Part shown: piece after piece, positions 22,202 to 33,025 of the stretch
Layout: every line of letters begins with the position of its first letter
Position numbering within the stretch: position 1 is the stretch's first letter
Source: Roridomyces roridus
Taxonomy: Eukaryota > Basidiomycota > Agaricomycetes > Agaricales > Mycenaceae
DNA: 64,000 nucleotides
Direction of reading: 5' to 3'
Assembly: GCA_029378245.1 (NCBI GenBank)
Contig: JARKIF010000030.1
Coordinates: 1-64,000, forward strand
Position numbers and translations under genes: made by a program
The notes under the pieces: model-generated
Told to the model about the DNA's origin: nothing
What the model saw: only the letters and a program-made list of their open reading frames with translations
Databases searched by the model: none

Positions 22202-22622
22202 ATGTCCTCTGTATTCTTCCTGCAAAATCATACCGCCTCCCCGCTCCCGCGCAGCTTCAATCTCGAATTCGGGTCTCTCTCGCTCCATAAGAAGACTCAT
22301 AACCTCGACGACCGCGGTGGTGACCGCCCTGCCAAGCGCCTCAAGATCGCGCCAACGGCTCCCCGCCCTCGCGTCCCGGTATCTTCGATGATTCATGGCC
22401 ATCGTCGTCGACACGGTCTTCCTTCGCCCCACGAAATTTTGCTTGGTGGGTTCTTCTTGTTGTCTCCTCTCCTTCAAAGCTGACATTCGTCTTGGATTTC
22501 TTTCAGATACGAAGGGGGTTGTGCTCGATTTGAATGGTATGTTTCCCACAATCGTTCTCCGATATTTGTCCTGACTCAGGCTTGTAGGTGTGGGGAGAGG
22601 CGGTAGATCTATGAATAAGTGA
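22202..22622 (+). CDS. Small hypothetical protein, three exons
   Basis: MSSVFFLQNHTASPLPRSFN continues to PSPHEILL, then two short GT-AG introns lead to DTKGVVLDLN and GVGRGGRSMNK, ending at 22622. About 100 residues, with a basic, Pro-rich middle (AKRLKIAPTAPRPR). I recognise no family. The start context (CACCATG) is good, but the downstream exon boundaries are guesses. Confidence 0.35.
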
Positions 22623-23733
22623 TTGTAAGTCCACTTCCTTTGCTTCGTTGCACCTTGCTCACCGCCTTGACAGATGTGGGGGGTGGCGGACGAAGGTGTT
22701 GCTTGTTTTAAAGGTTGGGATATGTGATACGTCGTGAGTTCTACTCTTCCTCTGGTTTCATACCGACCACTGAATACTTGTCTTTCCTTCGTAGATACGC
22801 CTAGTGGCGATTTGCTGGAAGATGAAAAGACGAATATCGGGGACGTTGCTTGGATACGATTGCTAGAATGCTTGTGGTAAGCCATTTATCTGAACGCAGC
22901 ACATTGCGAGCTAACCATTCTGTGTCAGCTGCTGCTTCTTGGTTTTGGACCGACGCGCTACCCACTCCCGAGTCCAGGCGAAACCCTCTTCTTCAACCTC
23001 CGCGAAGCCCTCCCTCCGTATACGTCCGTGAAGCCCTCTCGCAACCCACCCCACCACCGGCCTCTTCGCCCGCGAAACCCCACCTCCACCAAGGAAGGAC
23101 GCTTCCCTGGACCCCCAACACTAACCGGTCGAGCCTGCAATACTCAAGTACTAACCAGTCACTGAACCCATTACGCCGCTGTTGCTTTCCTTGTTCTGCT
23201 TTTGCTTTCGTTTTTTGATCCGCTGTCGTATTGGTGTGTACTCTGTTCACTGCTCACGGCTGTGGAGCTGACTTGGACATAGTTTGGCGCGTACTTTCTC
23301 CCGGATCAAAACGCTGGACGTCTCGATTTCGACCATTATGATTTCAAGATTTGGCTCAAGGCGTGCACCAGGCACCGCACCATGACGAAGGGGGACTTTG
23401 TGCTTCGTATCAAATTTTACTGTATCCTGCCTAGAATTCAGAAATGGGTTGATTCTGCCAACAATCAGGCTTGTAAGTTGTTCCATCCTGGCTTCTATTC
23501 CTTTCGACTGTTGTCGTTCAACAACGTGGATCAACCACTTGTGAACCGTCGATCTGGATATCCGCTTGTTGCTTGCAACCCTCCATGATCTTCGCAGGTT
23601 CTCCAATTCCATCGTCACTCCCGTATCATTGACTTCAGATTTCTTCCCGAGACTTCGACGACCATCATTCCTGAAATACCCATGGCCAGTTTATAATGGA
23701 CGAGTGGACCACGCCATCCACTCTCTTACACTC
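22623..23733. other. Unassigned region with possible coding fragments
   Basis: Short protein-like stretches occur, for example LLLLGFGPTRYPLPSPGET near 22929 and FGAYFLPDQNAGRLDFDHYD near 23282, but I could not assemble them into a gene. The bases at about 23231-23315 resemble those at 27644-27728 with the same internal spacing, so both belong to one duplicated sequence. Confidence 0.3.
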
Positions 23734-24167
23734 ATGAGCTATCTGGTGGACTCTACAAGCTTCAATGAAGCCTGGTTCCAACTCGAACTTCTGATCATTC
23801 AAACCTGTGTATGTACATTCCATTGGACCAGCCTGCGACGGGACTCATTGTCCAGATAGTTGGTGGTGTTCCTATACGGTTGGTACAGGGCCGTTTTGCA
23901 ACAGCGTCTGGCTGATTTTCTTAGGCATTTACGTGCATTTCTGTGTATCCGCCATCCGTAATCTCTCGCGCCGAAACAATCGCGGAAGGCTGCCCTTGCT
24001 GACGGCGACTTGGGTTATGCTCCTCTTTGCAACGATTCAGCTGCTTCTTCAAATTGGTGGGCTGGCCATCTCGGCTCGATTGCTCCAGAGTATCGTTACA
24101 GATCCAGCTGCTGCGGAGCAGCCAGTCTCGTCACTTGACACCTTGGATTTTGCGGGAGCTATAATCT

Positions 24168-24622
24168 CAAGAGGTCAGTGATCGAGGAATCGGGCACAGC
24201 AGATCTTGCACGTGCCTCTGACTGCCCCATTTGGCTTCAACCCCGGTCTAGAGCAAGTTGTACGAGGATGTGGCTTAGCTTTAGTCTATGACTTGGTTAG
24301 TATGTCCTGGTTGAATTTCAATATGTGAACTGGGTAGAGCTAGGGAAGGTGGACGAGCCAAGGCAACTTCGGCTTTGATGATCATGAGATATAACATCTG
24401 TATTCGCACGGTAGACCTCTTGCATCCACAAGCCAAATACCTCGCTCCCTCAGGCTATAATATTGTAAATGGTGAACATAAGTACATATACTTCAAGGTC
24501 CTATGTACATGCCTAACAGCAACCTCCCTCAACTTGCTCTAGAACGGGGTTGAAGCCAAATGGGGCAGTCAGAGGCACGTGCAAGATCTGCTGTGCCCGA
24601 TTCCTCGATCACTGACCTCTTG
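24168..24622. mobile_element. 455-bp MITE with about 90-bp near-perfect TIRs and 8-bp target duplication
   Basis: The left end CAAGAGGTCAGTGATCGAGG is inverted at the right end (...CACTGACCTCTTG). The match continues for about 90 bases with only one or two differences. TATAATCT lies outside both ends (24160-24167 and 24623-24630). Such similar ends point to a recent insertion. Deleting the element and one duplication restores AIISLTN in the 7-TM gene. Confidence 0.92.
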
Positions 24623-25093
24623 TATAATCTCTTTGACGAACAGGTCAATGGTTCCGTTCTGCTCCCGGGCCCTCACTCGTACTAACAAAAGTGCTAGCTT
24701 GATGACTGACCTAGTATTGGTATAATCTCAGCGCTCTGTCTAACTGTCATCAATTGACCCGCAATCGCGCAGTTGTACCGTTGCTACGCAATATGGGAAT
24801 TCCGGAAAAGGATTATTGTGTGGCCGGCCGTCATTATTCTGGGAACTTTCAGTGTGTCGCCCAACTTCCGAATCTTCGTCATCATAGACCCTTGTTCAGT
24901 CCTTAATATAATCTTGTTCACCAGGATGAATGGCAGTATCTCGGCCCGAAGGGTGTCATTTGTATGTGTCGTGATCCCGAATTTTGTTCTAACGGTCCTG
25001 ACTGGTGGGTGGTTCACATTCAGTCCTCCGCCAAAAATTAATGACCTTGGATTATGCCTCTTGCGAGGCGGAGCTGAACCTTCAGGATTTTGT

Positions 25094-25936
25094 CTAGAAG
25101 TGTAATATTGAGTTGACTTGGCTTTGGCTCGGCTGCCACGTCTTGACGGCTGCCTCGAATGTACCGCAGAATGAACATTCATATCGGTTCAGGGCAGCAT
25201 TGTCAGTACTCACACGAAATTCTGTCACAATATCATCCTTTTGTTGTCGAGTTAGGATGATCGGAAACTCGGACAGGGTTGAATCAGTCGCCAGAGGTAG
25301 ACGAGGACGCTTCCGAGGACTATGGATGACTCTACAGTTCCATGTTTTTGGGACACACATCGGAGACCAATTGCAAGGATGAGGGAACACTCTCGCAGTT
25401 GAGCTAAAGAAAGAGGAACCCCCGGCAGTGTACAATCTGGCAGATCTTGCATCTGAATCATAGACAAGACATGCAGACGTACATTCACGACCAATGAACT
25501 CAAACCTCAGAGTTTCAGCAATTTTGTAAATATTCACTGTGAGCGGCAAGGACAAACCTTGATGATGAGCAACCAGCTTTCTCAGCTCAGCGGCAGGCAC
25601 ACACTTCTCATTGACATGGTAGCATATGACCAAAGTTTTATCAGAATTCGACAACATCACGAAAGGGTCATGGAACGAAGAGGTAACAGTTTCATTTTCA
25701 TGGGTAATAAAATCATTGTTATCAAGAACATCCCGCGTACAGGTGTTAACCCTTCGCGTACGAGGGGTGGACACATCATCGACACCTCGCGTACTTGGTG
25801 TCGACGAGTGAGACGCTGGTGCAGCAATGGCGTCTGGACAGGGTGTCAGCGGATGAAGAGACGGGGAAATGAAGCGCACCCGGCATGACGGATACAGATC
25901 CGGAGACGGCGGTGGATAGCGGCAGATGTAAATCAA
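25094..25936 (-). CDS. Hypothetical protein, antisense within an intron of the 7-TM gene
   Basis: An uninterrupted frame of 280 residues, long for this AT-moderate region. It starts MIYICRYPPPSPDLYPS, has a Thr/Arg-rich linker with repeated TPxTRxVxxxxT-like text, a middle with VICYHVNEKCVPAAELRKL, and a C-terminal RYECSFCGTFEAAVKTW with a CxxC pair. Another minus-strand frame just upstream (26239-25949, MIPVAMLHLPFSLLSQIL) may be an earlier exon. I do not recognise the family. Its position suggests cargo of an insertion, possibly a transposon with weak ends near GCTGAACCTT (25072) and AAGGTTCAGC (26513). Confidence 0.45.
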   Translation of the reverse strand: MIYICRYPPPSPDLYPSCRVRFISPSLHPLTPCPDAIAAPASHSSTPSTRGVDDVSTPRTRRVNTCTRDVLDNNDFITHENETVTSSFHDPFVMLSNSDKTLVICYHVNEKCVPAAELRKLVAHHQGLSLPLTVNIYKIAETLRFEFIGRECTSACLVYDSDARSARLYTAGGSSFFSSTARVFPHPCNWSPMCVPKTWNCRVIHSPRKRPRLPLATDSTLSEFPIILTRQQKDDIVTEFRVSTDNAALNRYECSFCGTFEAAVKTWQPSQSQVNSILHF

Positions 25937-26899
25937 GGGCGGCGAGGGTCAAGAGTCCGAGTATCTGGGGAGCTGCGGCGCACACAGAGCTGTACCCATT
26001 GAGAAGACGCCGCCGTCGTATGGGAGCGCTAGCAGACCAGCCGCCGGAAAGTTCCGAGTGTGCAGACCAGAATCCAAGACCCAAGCGAGGGAGATATAGG
26101 AAGTAGCAGCATCCATGTTAACGTGGCGGAGACGGGCATGCCAGAGAACATTGTGAGAGGCCGAGACATGGTGGGCGATGGTGGGGAGAATTTGAGAAAG
26201 CAAGGAGAAAGGAAGATGCAGCATGGCGACCGGAATCACGGAGGTGTCAGATCGGTGTCATTCGGCTAATCTCGAAAAGGCTGAGGGCCGTGCAATTTGC
26301 AGGTAGAAGGAAAGTGGACACACACTGGAAGCAGCGAAAGTCAAATGTATTCAATGTGTTGGTCAGTTGGAGTCGATGTCAAGCACCGCGGTATATGAGC
26401 CAGCCAAATTCGCTGTGGAAATGACAATGACTAAGTGAAAATGACTCCGTTGCTATTTGTACTTGTAGCAAAACTGTCCGAAACTCATCTTGTCTAGAGT
26501 AGCCAAACCTAAAGGTTCAGCAATAATTCGACTAGCTGGTCGCCTATTGTACATTCAACGAAAAATGTTGAGCCTTGGTGATGATTTTCGGAGGCGCTGC
26601 GCTCGGGCTTTCGAAATTGTGTACGTAGAGGGGATTCATAATTCATTCGACATAATTGAAAGTCACAGCGTCGAATCTGCGGCAATCTATTGCATTCTTG
26701 CCACAGTTTCAGTGATCACTGCGGGCAGCGAGAAGCGGAGTGGTGTGATAGTCTCTCAGATCACGTATTCCATCTCCATCCAAATTATGGTCTGTTTGAA
26801 ACTCGCAACGCGCTTGTAAAACTGACTTGACATTTCACTCAGAATCTGGTCCCGACGGTGGCTCTCGTACGAGGAGCGCGAGGAACCGGTTCAGATTGA

Positions 26900-28217
26900 A
26901 GCCCTGTAGTCGCCAAAGAAGGGCCGATCATCCCTTCAGAAAAGTTCAGATGTGGTCGCAAGTCGGGCATCGTAAGTATTGCAGTCGCCCGAGAAGAGCA
27001 TTTGGGGCGCGCGTATATTTACGAGTCCCAAAATGAAGCTTTGGCGATGTGAACCAGAGAACACATGTACAGGACCGCATTCGAAAATGGAACCAAAGTT
27101 GAACATTATTACGATTCCTCACTTGTTAGGAATCGTTCTTTTTATCCCCCCTTTGCCATCAGAATACCACCCCACATGACCTCGCCGCCGACTAATTATC
27201 GGATTTTCCGACATCTAACCGTGATAAAATTGTTGTGATCGCAAGCCGCTTTCGGATCTGCTGATTCCAGGCACCTTTGATCTGAATTGATCACAGAGTG
27301 ACTCCGAGTGCGAGCTCAACGCGGCCGGCACATCGGCATCATGGATTTTTGAGAATAATTCGTGTCTTCCGGCACCATCGGCCTGTTTCTGATCAGACTG
27401 TGTGCTTCAGATGTGCCCCTGTCAGTCGGCTGCCTGAGGTTTAGCTCGATTATGCTTGCCCTTGGCGCCGGTATGACTTCGGCTTGTTTCGGCATCCATG
27501 CGCAGGATATTGACTCCGGTTCACTCTAGTCGCCACCACCCGGTGGCACACATTCGATCCAAAATTGCACTGTACTTGTCCGCGAACCCACTTCCTTGCT
27601 TTCCCGCTTTCGTTCTGTGGCTTGCTCTCGAATTCGTTTGCTCTGTTGGTGTGTCTTTTCTCTGTCCTACGCTCAAGGCTGTCGAACTGACGTTCTTATT
27701 GCCAGTTGTCAACACGCTGGACGTCTCACAGCTGCTTTGGAGGGTTACACATAACGTTATAGCATCGATATTGTATCGCGAATGGATTACTTTGTGCTTG
27801 CTAGTGGTTCAGTTCGAACGAATGTTGAAGGGTGTTATAATCGCCATGGCAAGCTCAATGAGAGTCAATGCCCAAGAGAAGTCTCGCTCAAGTGCTGTTT
27901 AGCGTGTATGCGTTATTGAACTCGGTGTCACTAGGTGACCAGATAATCAAGATATGAGCGCTCGGGCGGCAGACGAGTGTCGAAAAGGACAAGGGAATCG
28001 GGCAACTACCCCTGAGTCATTCTCCATGAATCAACGACGGCTGCACACCCGATCACTCTGCAGATTTCTTTTCCGACCTCATCATGCATGATCGTGTCAT
28101 TCGTGCTGAATCAAGCGCGGTTGTACATCCGGGGCCGTTCTGGCCCGTCATCCTCTACCGGACGCCTCTCGAGCCCTATATAAGTGAGCCGGGATGGCAT
28201 TCTTCTCACTTACCAAA
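26900..28217. other. Unassigned region upstream of the second SDR gene
   Basis: A plus-strand frame at 27498-27902 (FVLWLALEFVCSVGVSFLCP...) contains a stretch also found in diverged form at about 23231-23315. No gene can be built from it. The rest shows nothing recognisable. Confidence 0.35.
28177..28184 (+). promoter_or_regulatory. TATA box of the SDR gene
   Basis: TATATAAG lies 34 bases upstream of the ATG at 28218, so the leader must be very short. Confidence 0.55.
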
Positions 28218-29046
28218 ATGTCTTCCCCTCGTACCATCTTTATTACTGGAGCGAACCAAGGGCTGGGGATGCACACTGTGAAGCAGTTGGCTGCGACGCC
28301 TGACGTCCTCGTCTTCATGGGTGCGTTCCCACCATCCACCCGATGGTGTCTCATCTCCCACCGACAGGATCTCGCAAACTGGCTTCAGCAGAGGAGGCCA
28401 TCGCGAAATTCGCATCTGATATCGACCCCTCCTCGACAGTTGTGCCCGTCCAACTGGATATCACCGAGGCGACTTCGATCCAGAACGCACACGACGTCGT
28501 CTCCAAGACGCTGCAGGAGAAGAATCTCTCAGGGTTAGATGTCTTGGTCAACAAGTGCGTTCCCTACCATCTTCACCCTCTGCCTTCAACTCATTCACAA
28601 CTCTTCATAGCGCCGGAATCTCAGCGGCAGCCGGCCCACCCGAAGTCATCTTCGCCACCAACGTGTTTGGAACCGGCCGACTCACAGAAGCCTTCCTCCC
28701 CCTCATCAAAAAAGGCGGCTCGATCTTGAACATCTCCTCCGGCCTTGGATCCAACACCACCTTCTCCTCCCGCCCCGCCCACTTGCCCACGGCGTACCTC
28801 TACTACAGCGCCTCGAAAGCCGCGCCCAACTCGCTCACGGTGCAGTGGGCGCTCGATGGAGAGCAGAATGACTCGGGGATCCGCGTGATTTCGATATGCC
28901 CTGGGTTGAATGCGACGAATTTCACCAACTATGTCAAGGTTGGGGCTAATCCTGCGGATGGGTGTAAGGTTATCGTGAAGGAGGCGCTGGCGAAGGAGGG
29001 AAAGACGTCCGTGTTTGTACACAAGGACGGAAAGTATCCGTGGTGA
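28218..29046 (+). CDS. Short-chain dehydrogenase/reductase, three exons
   Basis: Translation from 28218 gives RTIFITGANQGLGMHTVKQL, the dinucleotide-binding TGxxxGxG turn. Two GT-AG introns (28321-28367 and 28555-28610) give a coding length of 726 bases, 241 residues. They join FMG to SRKLASAEEA and VN to NAGISAAAGPPE (the NAG motif spans the second intron). ILNISSGLGS holds the catalytic Ser and YYSASKAA the YxxxK pair; ISICPGLNATNF is the usual post-catalytic PG block. It is a classical-size SDR, expected to be cytosolic and NADP-dependent; substrate unknown. It is not a close copy of the SDR at 1825. Confidence 0.9.
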
Positions 29047-29318
29047 ACACGCCGTCTGTTCTCTGCCATAGAATACAAAATGTCGCCACAGTGAAATGCA
29101 GTAAATGTAATTTCGTGATACAAATGCAGTCGTAACAAATAGTGTTGAAAACGAAGTGGATAGTTTAAGTTGACGGCCATCCCGGCGCGTATTAGTCGAT
29201 TGGAATTTCTACGAAAGTCGTCCGTTCGTTGTGTGGTGAGTCATGATCATCTGAAAGTGTGGTGGTTAGGACAGCGACCGGTCAGCATAGAAATGGGACA
29301 CACGATGATGTATTTTTT

Positions 29319-29537
29319 TCAGGCGACGATGCACATCCCAGCAGAGCCAATGGTGCTCAACCCCCCGCTTGAACTTGTGCCAGAGCCGTCGTCGCTGTTC
29401 ACGGGCTGGAGCTCGAACGTGTCTGCGCGTAATACGACGCATTGACCGCTAGTACCGGAGCTGCTGTCATCGCTGACGGGTGGGAGGATGGATTCCTCGG
29501 TCTTGGACGGGATGGTAGTGATCGTGAAGGCGTCCAT
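29319..29537 (-). CDS. Putative lipopeptide pheromone precursor (CaaX-terminated)
   Basis: A 72-residue single-exon ORF starting MDAFTITTIPSKTEE and ending STIGSAGMCIVA-stop. The short length, the MDxF start, the acidic-then-Ser/Gly-rich composition and the CIVA CaaX box at the very end are the hallmarks of basidiomycete mating-pheromone precursors, which are cleaved, farnesylated and carboxymethylated at the Cys. An internal SSGTSGQCVVL at residues 27-36 looks like a second CaaX-like module: SDDSSSGTSG...CVV resembles SDDGSGTSSSGG...CIV later on, suggesting an internal duplication. A TATA box lies 67 bases upstream. No STE3-type receptor gene was recognised nearby, so a mating-type role is not shown. 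An alternative is an unrelated prenylated small protein. Confidence 0.65.
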   Translation of the reverse strand: MDAFTITTIPSKTEESILPPVSDDSSSGTSGQCVVLRADTFELQPVNSDDGSGTSSSGGLSTIGSAGMCIVA

Positions 29538-29603
29538 GAGTGAGTGAGCGAGGAGACCGGCTGGGTTAGCAGTGGTGAGGGAATGAATGCAATTTTTTTC
29601 ACC

Positions 29604-29611
29604 TTTATATA
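29604..29611 (-). promoter_or_regulatory. TATA box of the pheromone-like gene
   Basis: On the minus strand the sequence is TATATAAA, 67 bases upstream of the ATG at 29537. Confidence 0.55.
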
Positions 29612-29753
29612 CGGCAGGGAACAATAGCTGGTTGGCACAATAAGCTGAACGATCGACGACAATTAGGGGCTTTGATGGGCTGCGTCTGGAATGTTGATCG
29701 GTCCGATTTTGCCGATCTGATGGCTGTTTGTGCGGACTCAGATACCTACCATA

Positions 29754-29828
29754 TGGAGGCCCGGAGCATCGCGCTTTGAAACGCGATGATAATCCGTGAT
29801 GGCCTCTGGCAGATGCTCCGGGCCTCCA
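29754..29828. mobile_element. 75-bp MITE sharing ends with the 15422-16573 element
   Basis: It begins TGGAGGCCCGGAGCATCGCG and ends GATGCTCCGGGCCTCCA, flanked by TA on both sides. Its left 50 bases match the terminal repeat of the element at 15422 with a single change near the end. It lies about 150 bases upstream of the pheromone-like gene's TATA box. Confidence 0.85.
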
Positions 29829-30437
29829 TACTACCGCCCACACAGTATCAGTGAAAATGCCGAGGCCGTGTTGCCTGGGCCTCATACTTCTACCGGTCGC
29901 TTCTCCTCCCGGAGTGCTGCAGTCTCAACATCCGGCTCCATGTCATCGCCGTCGACTCGCCGATTCCTATTTTACATTACAGTCGGGCTCAGGCTAGCAC
30001 TCCCAAGCCTCTCCCAAGCCTCCCTCTCCCTCATAGCGATGTTAACAGGGAATGCATTGGAATTCAAATCAGTTGCCACCCGGCCCACATTTCCGAAGGA
30101 GTTTTTTTCCTGATGCCATTTCAATGATCGATCTCACGGCTTCCAAACTTCACCTGCAAATTATGTGGCTCCAACCTGTTAAATATTTCAAATTCCTGCT
30201 ACTTAGTGTAACAGCCTGCGGCGTTGCTGCGGTGTAGAATCTAGATTCGATTCTCCACGGTATGTATTCACATTGGAATTTTGTGTACTTATAATAGGAA
30301 ACTGATTAACTGAATACACTATACAGGTCAAATGCAATTTGTCGTTCCGAATACCCAACAGACGCCGATTCATTGCCATAATAGCGTACTGAATTGAATC
30401 AATTCCTCGGAGCCTTGAGCAACATTTGACTTTGAAC
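29829..30437. other. Intergenic, no gene seen
   Basis: Lies between the MITE and the 3' end of the ARM-repeat gene. I see no gene or repeat. Confidence 0.5.
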
Positions 30438-32416
30438 TTACATCATGATGTTTCGCTTCAGTCGCTCAGTTGGTATGATGCGTCGGAGAGGAGAATCCAC
30501 AGGGAGTCCATCTGCCAGATTCAGAAATTTTCCGCTGTGGGAGGCCAGTAACTGAGGCTGTGTCGAGGCTAAGAAAAGCTCGAGTGCACTCGAAAGTGCG
30601 GCTCGACCCTTAGGACAGCGTGCAAGTTCAATCAGGGCTTCTGCGGCTTGTAAAAGAAATCGACCATCCTCGCAACTAAAATTACAGTTATAAACAGAAG
30701 GTCAGGTACGGGAAGATGCAGACTTGCCATACGAGTGACCACAAAGTGGCAACATCAGAGCTGGCCAAGATGACGGCAACCAGATCTTTATGTCTTGCCA
30801 ATTGCGCAACAATTTTGGGAAGCCAGTATCGGGTACTACTTCCTCGTCGTAAAAGGGATGAGTCCAGTAAATCTAGCACGGTGACAACTCTCATGGCGCC
30901 CCGAGGCCACTGTGAGAGTTGGACCAATACGAAGCCGGCCGAGGTGTGATATTGGGGCACCGAATGCGAGTCTTGTTCATGTCTGGGCTCAGATCAGCAC
31001 TTGATGCGTAGAACCTTTAACAGCAGACACTGCAACTCACTCCAAGAGGAACACGAATTTTTCAATCGGGATGGAGGCCAAAATAGAGGGGACCGTGAAT
31101 TCCTTTCGTGCCAAGGCTCCAAGTAGCGTACACAAGTTGAATGTCCGAGAGCGAATTGAGAGTAACTGCGAGATGACTTCCAACATGTTGGAGCGGATAA
31201 CGGCCCATGCGAAATTATCCCATTGGGACAATTTGACAAGCACTTTTGTGGCGTAGAAGAAGACATCTTCCTTATCTCTGCACCATGAATATCGATAAGT
31301 CCACATTTCTGTGCGGAAAGATGAATGAAACCTGCCTCAATAACTCGAGCCACCGTCGAATCGGAATTGCATCCAAAATCGCTGAAACGGTGGACTGCCT
31401 CTTTGCCAAGGCCATGAGAACACGGCATGCAGACAAGCGCATATTCAGACGTGAGGAGTTGAGTGTGCGACCAACGGTACCAAGTGCGTTTGTCGCCAGA
31501 ACAGCCGTAGTGCCCTCGGATGATTGTGAGATTTCAGCCAGTGCAGACATGGCCACCTGAGCGACATCGTCATTCGAATCACTAGCGAACAATGAGTTTG
31601 TGGTAGTGAGAGGTGAGATGAATGGAACTCACCATAGGAGCTCCACAAGCTTCTCAATCACCTCCGAGGCGGTAAGGATGCCTTCCACAGCTCGAGCCAA
31701 ATCTTTGATGAGAATGCATGACCAACGTCTCACTGCCTCGGCGTCGGATTCCAGCAAAATCTGAAAGGCTTCTACCATGGCACGTTCGGGTTGCCCCAGG
31801 ACCACGACCAACATATACGTGATCTGAATCAACGTGTCTTCGTCTTTGACGCTGACGGGAATCCGGTGTCAGACCCAGAGTCAGACCCAGAAAAAGGAGC
31901 GTGCAGGGCCCAGCCAACTCACCTTGACGTAAATTGCCCAGGGATCCCGTATTGGTGTGCGAGTAGCTTCCCCACTAGCGAGCATGCTGATATCTGGAGC
32001 TGTCTGTCATCTGACTGCAGGAGTTGAGGGATTTGTTCGAGGATGGGGGAACGTAGTATTTCTGCGACGTCAGTTTTCGAAAACGACGCTCTGTTTGACA
32101 GGTGCTTCAAAACCGTTCGCTGTGTGGCGAGAGAGATGTATTTGTACCTGGTAGTAGATGTCAGCATTTCCTTAGAGTCGTCGCCAGGTGCCACGTACGA
32201 TAAATAAGACGCATAGATCTCCAAGAGCTCCGCCGTGAGTGGGACCTCGTTGTTTTTCTCGATGATGCCGAGAGCCTGCTGATGGTGCATCCATTTCATC
32301 AGCGGTTTTGCAGCGGCATGTAGGTTGATCGTCGGTCCAGACTGAAGCAGTGGATTGCTGTCGGACCACCAGCTCAGCAGGCTAGTGCGAGTTTCTTGGC
32401 GCTGTAGGGGTGGCAT
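30438..32416 (-). CDS. ARM/HEAT-repeat protein, multi-exon
   Basis: The start at 32416 gives MPPLQRQETRTSLLSWWSDS, then GPTINLHAAAKPLMKWMHHQ, the N-terminus of an ARM-type family widespread in mushrooms. Later exons repeat helical Leu/Ala-rich units: EILRSPILEQIPQLLQSDDR, AFQILLESDAEAVRRWSC, VAQVAMSALAEISQSSEG, LSACRVLMALAKRQSTV, LWSLVW and LLQAAEALIELARCPKG. The last exon ends RLKRNIMM with a TAA at 30438-30440. About eight introns separate exons that each hold one or two repeats. Alpha-helical repeats of this kind bind proteins or peptides; partner unknown. The start codon and leader are duplicated at 33026-33103. Confidence 0.8.
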
Positions 32417-32743
32417 GAGAGAAGAGAGAGAGAGGGAGAAGCAGGCTGGAAGGCATCCGACACACTGCCTGGTGTACTGACAGTGACAAGGGGGTACCAC
32501 GATAAGCGAGCCGTACTACACCCCGAATTTTTTTTCTCGGGCAGATTGGCCTACCCTCCCCCCCTCCCAAAGAGGAAATTTCCTTTTTGGGAAGCCCCTA
32601 TCGTGCTGATTTTAGTGATTTTCGCCCGCCGTTGGCTGGTGTAGGGTGCAGAACTATTCCTGTGTCCTCCAATTGACTTCAGAAGCAAGAAACACCCATT
32701 ATCGAGCAACATATATCTGATGATGTCCCACCACATCACTCAG

Positions 32744-32765
32744 CACGTGATCATATAATCACGTG
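32744..32765. promoter_or_regulatory. Palindrome with two CACGTG boxes
   Basis: CACGTGATCATATAATCACG followed by TG is an imperfect palindrome with a CACGTG at each end, about 330 bases upstream of the ARM gene. CACGTG is the core site of fungal bHLH regulators; use here is inferred. Confidence 0.4.
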
Positions 32766-33025
32766 ACTTTTCTGGCTGGTGCAACGGAAAATTGCCTAAA
32801 ATTCTGTTTCTGCACCAGTTCTTGCCAGGAGAGCCATTCTACTGCTCTGCCAAAAGTTGGTACAAAACTTTTTTTTCAGCCATCCAAGGGACCCCCCCTC
32901 CCCCCCTTTAATAGGAGATTTCTTATCATGGTACCCCCTTGGACAGTGAGCTATCTTTAAGAATAATTGCTGTACATGACATGTCGCGCCACGTGGAGAT
33001 TTTTTTTTTTTTCAATTGAATGGTT

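Larger units (their letters stand above)
23734..26899 (+). pseudogene. 7-TM membrane protein gene carrying a MITE in an exon and a 1.5-kb insertion in an intron
   Basis: Exon 1 (MSYLVDSTSFNEAWFQLELL) matches the intact gene at 46184. Joining by the same intron pattern gives LVVFLYG|IYVHFCVSAI, RLPLLTATWVMLLFATIQLL, then after removal of a 455-base MITE ISLTN, SLMTDL and LYRCYAIWEFRKRIIVWP. A further exon gives SFVCVVIPNFVLTVL; the intron after it (from about 25017 to 26533) is about thirty times the usual length and contains an antisense ORF. The end then reads AGRLLYIQRKMLSLGDDFRR, ESAAIYCILATVSV and NLVPTVALVRGARG, with a stop at 26899. The MITE introduces stops, so the gene is probably dead unless the MITE is spliced out. 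The family is a large group of predicted integral membrane proteins in mushrooms; function unknown. Confidence 0.75.

Noticed and set aside
23734..26899. Possible STE3-type pheromone receptor near the pheromone-like gene
   Set aside because: The helices and LYRCY/GRLL blocks match the other 7-TM family represented at 46184, not the STE3 pattern.
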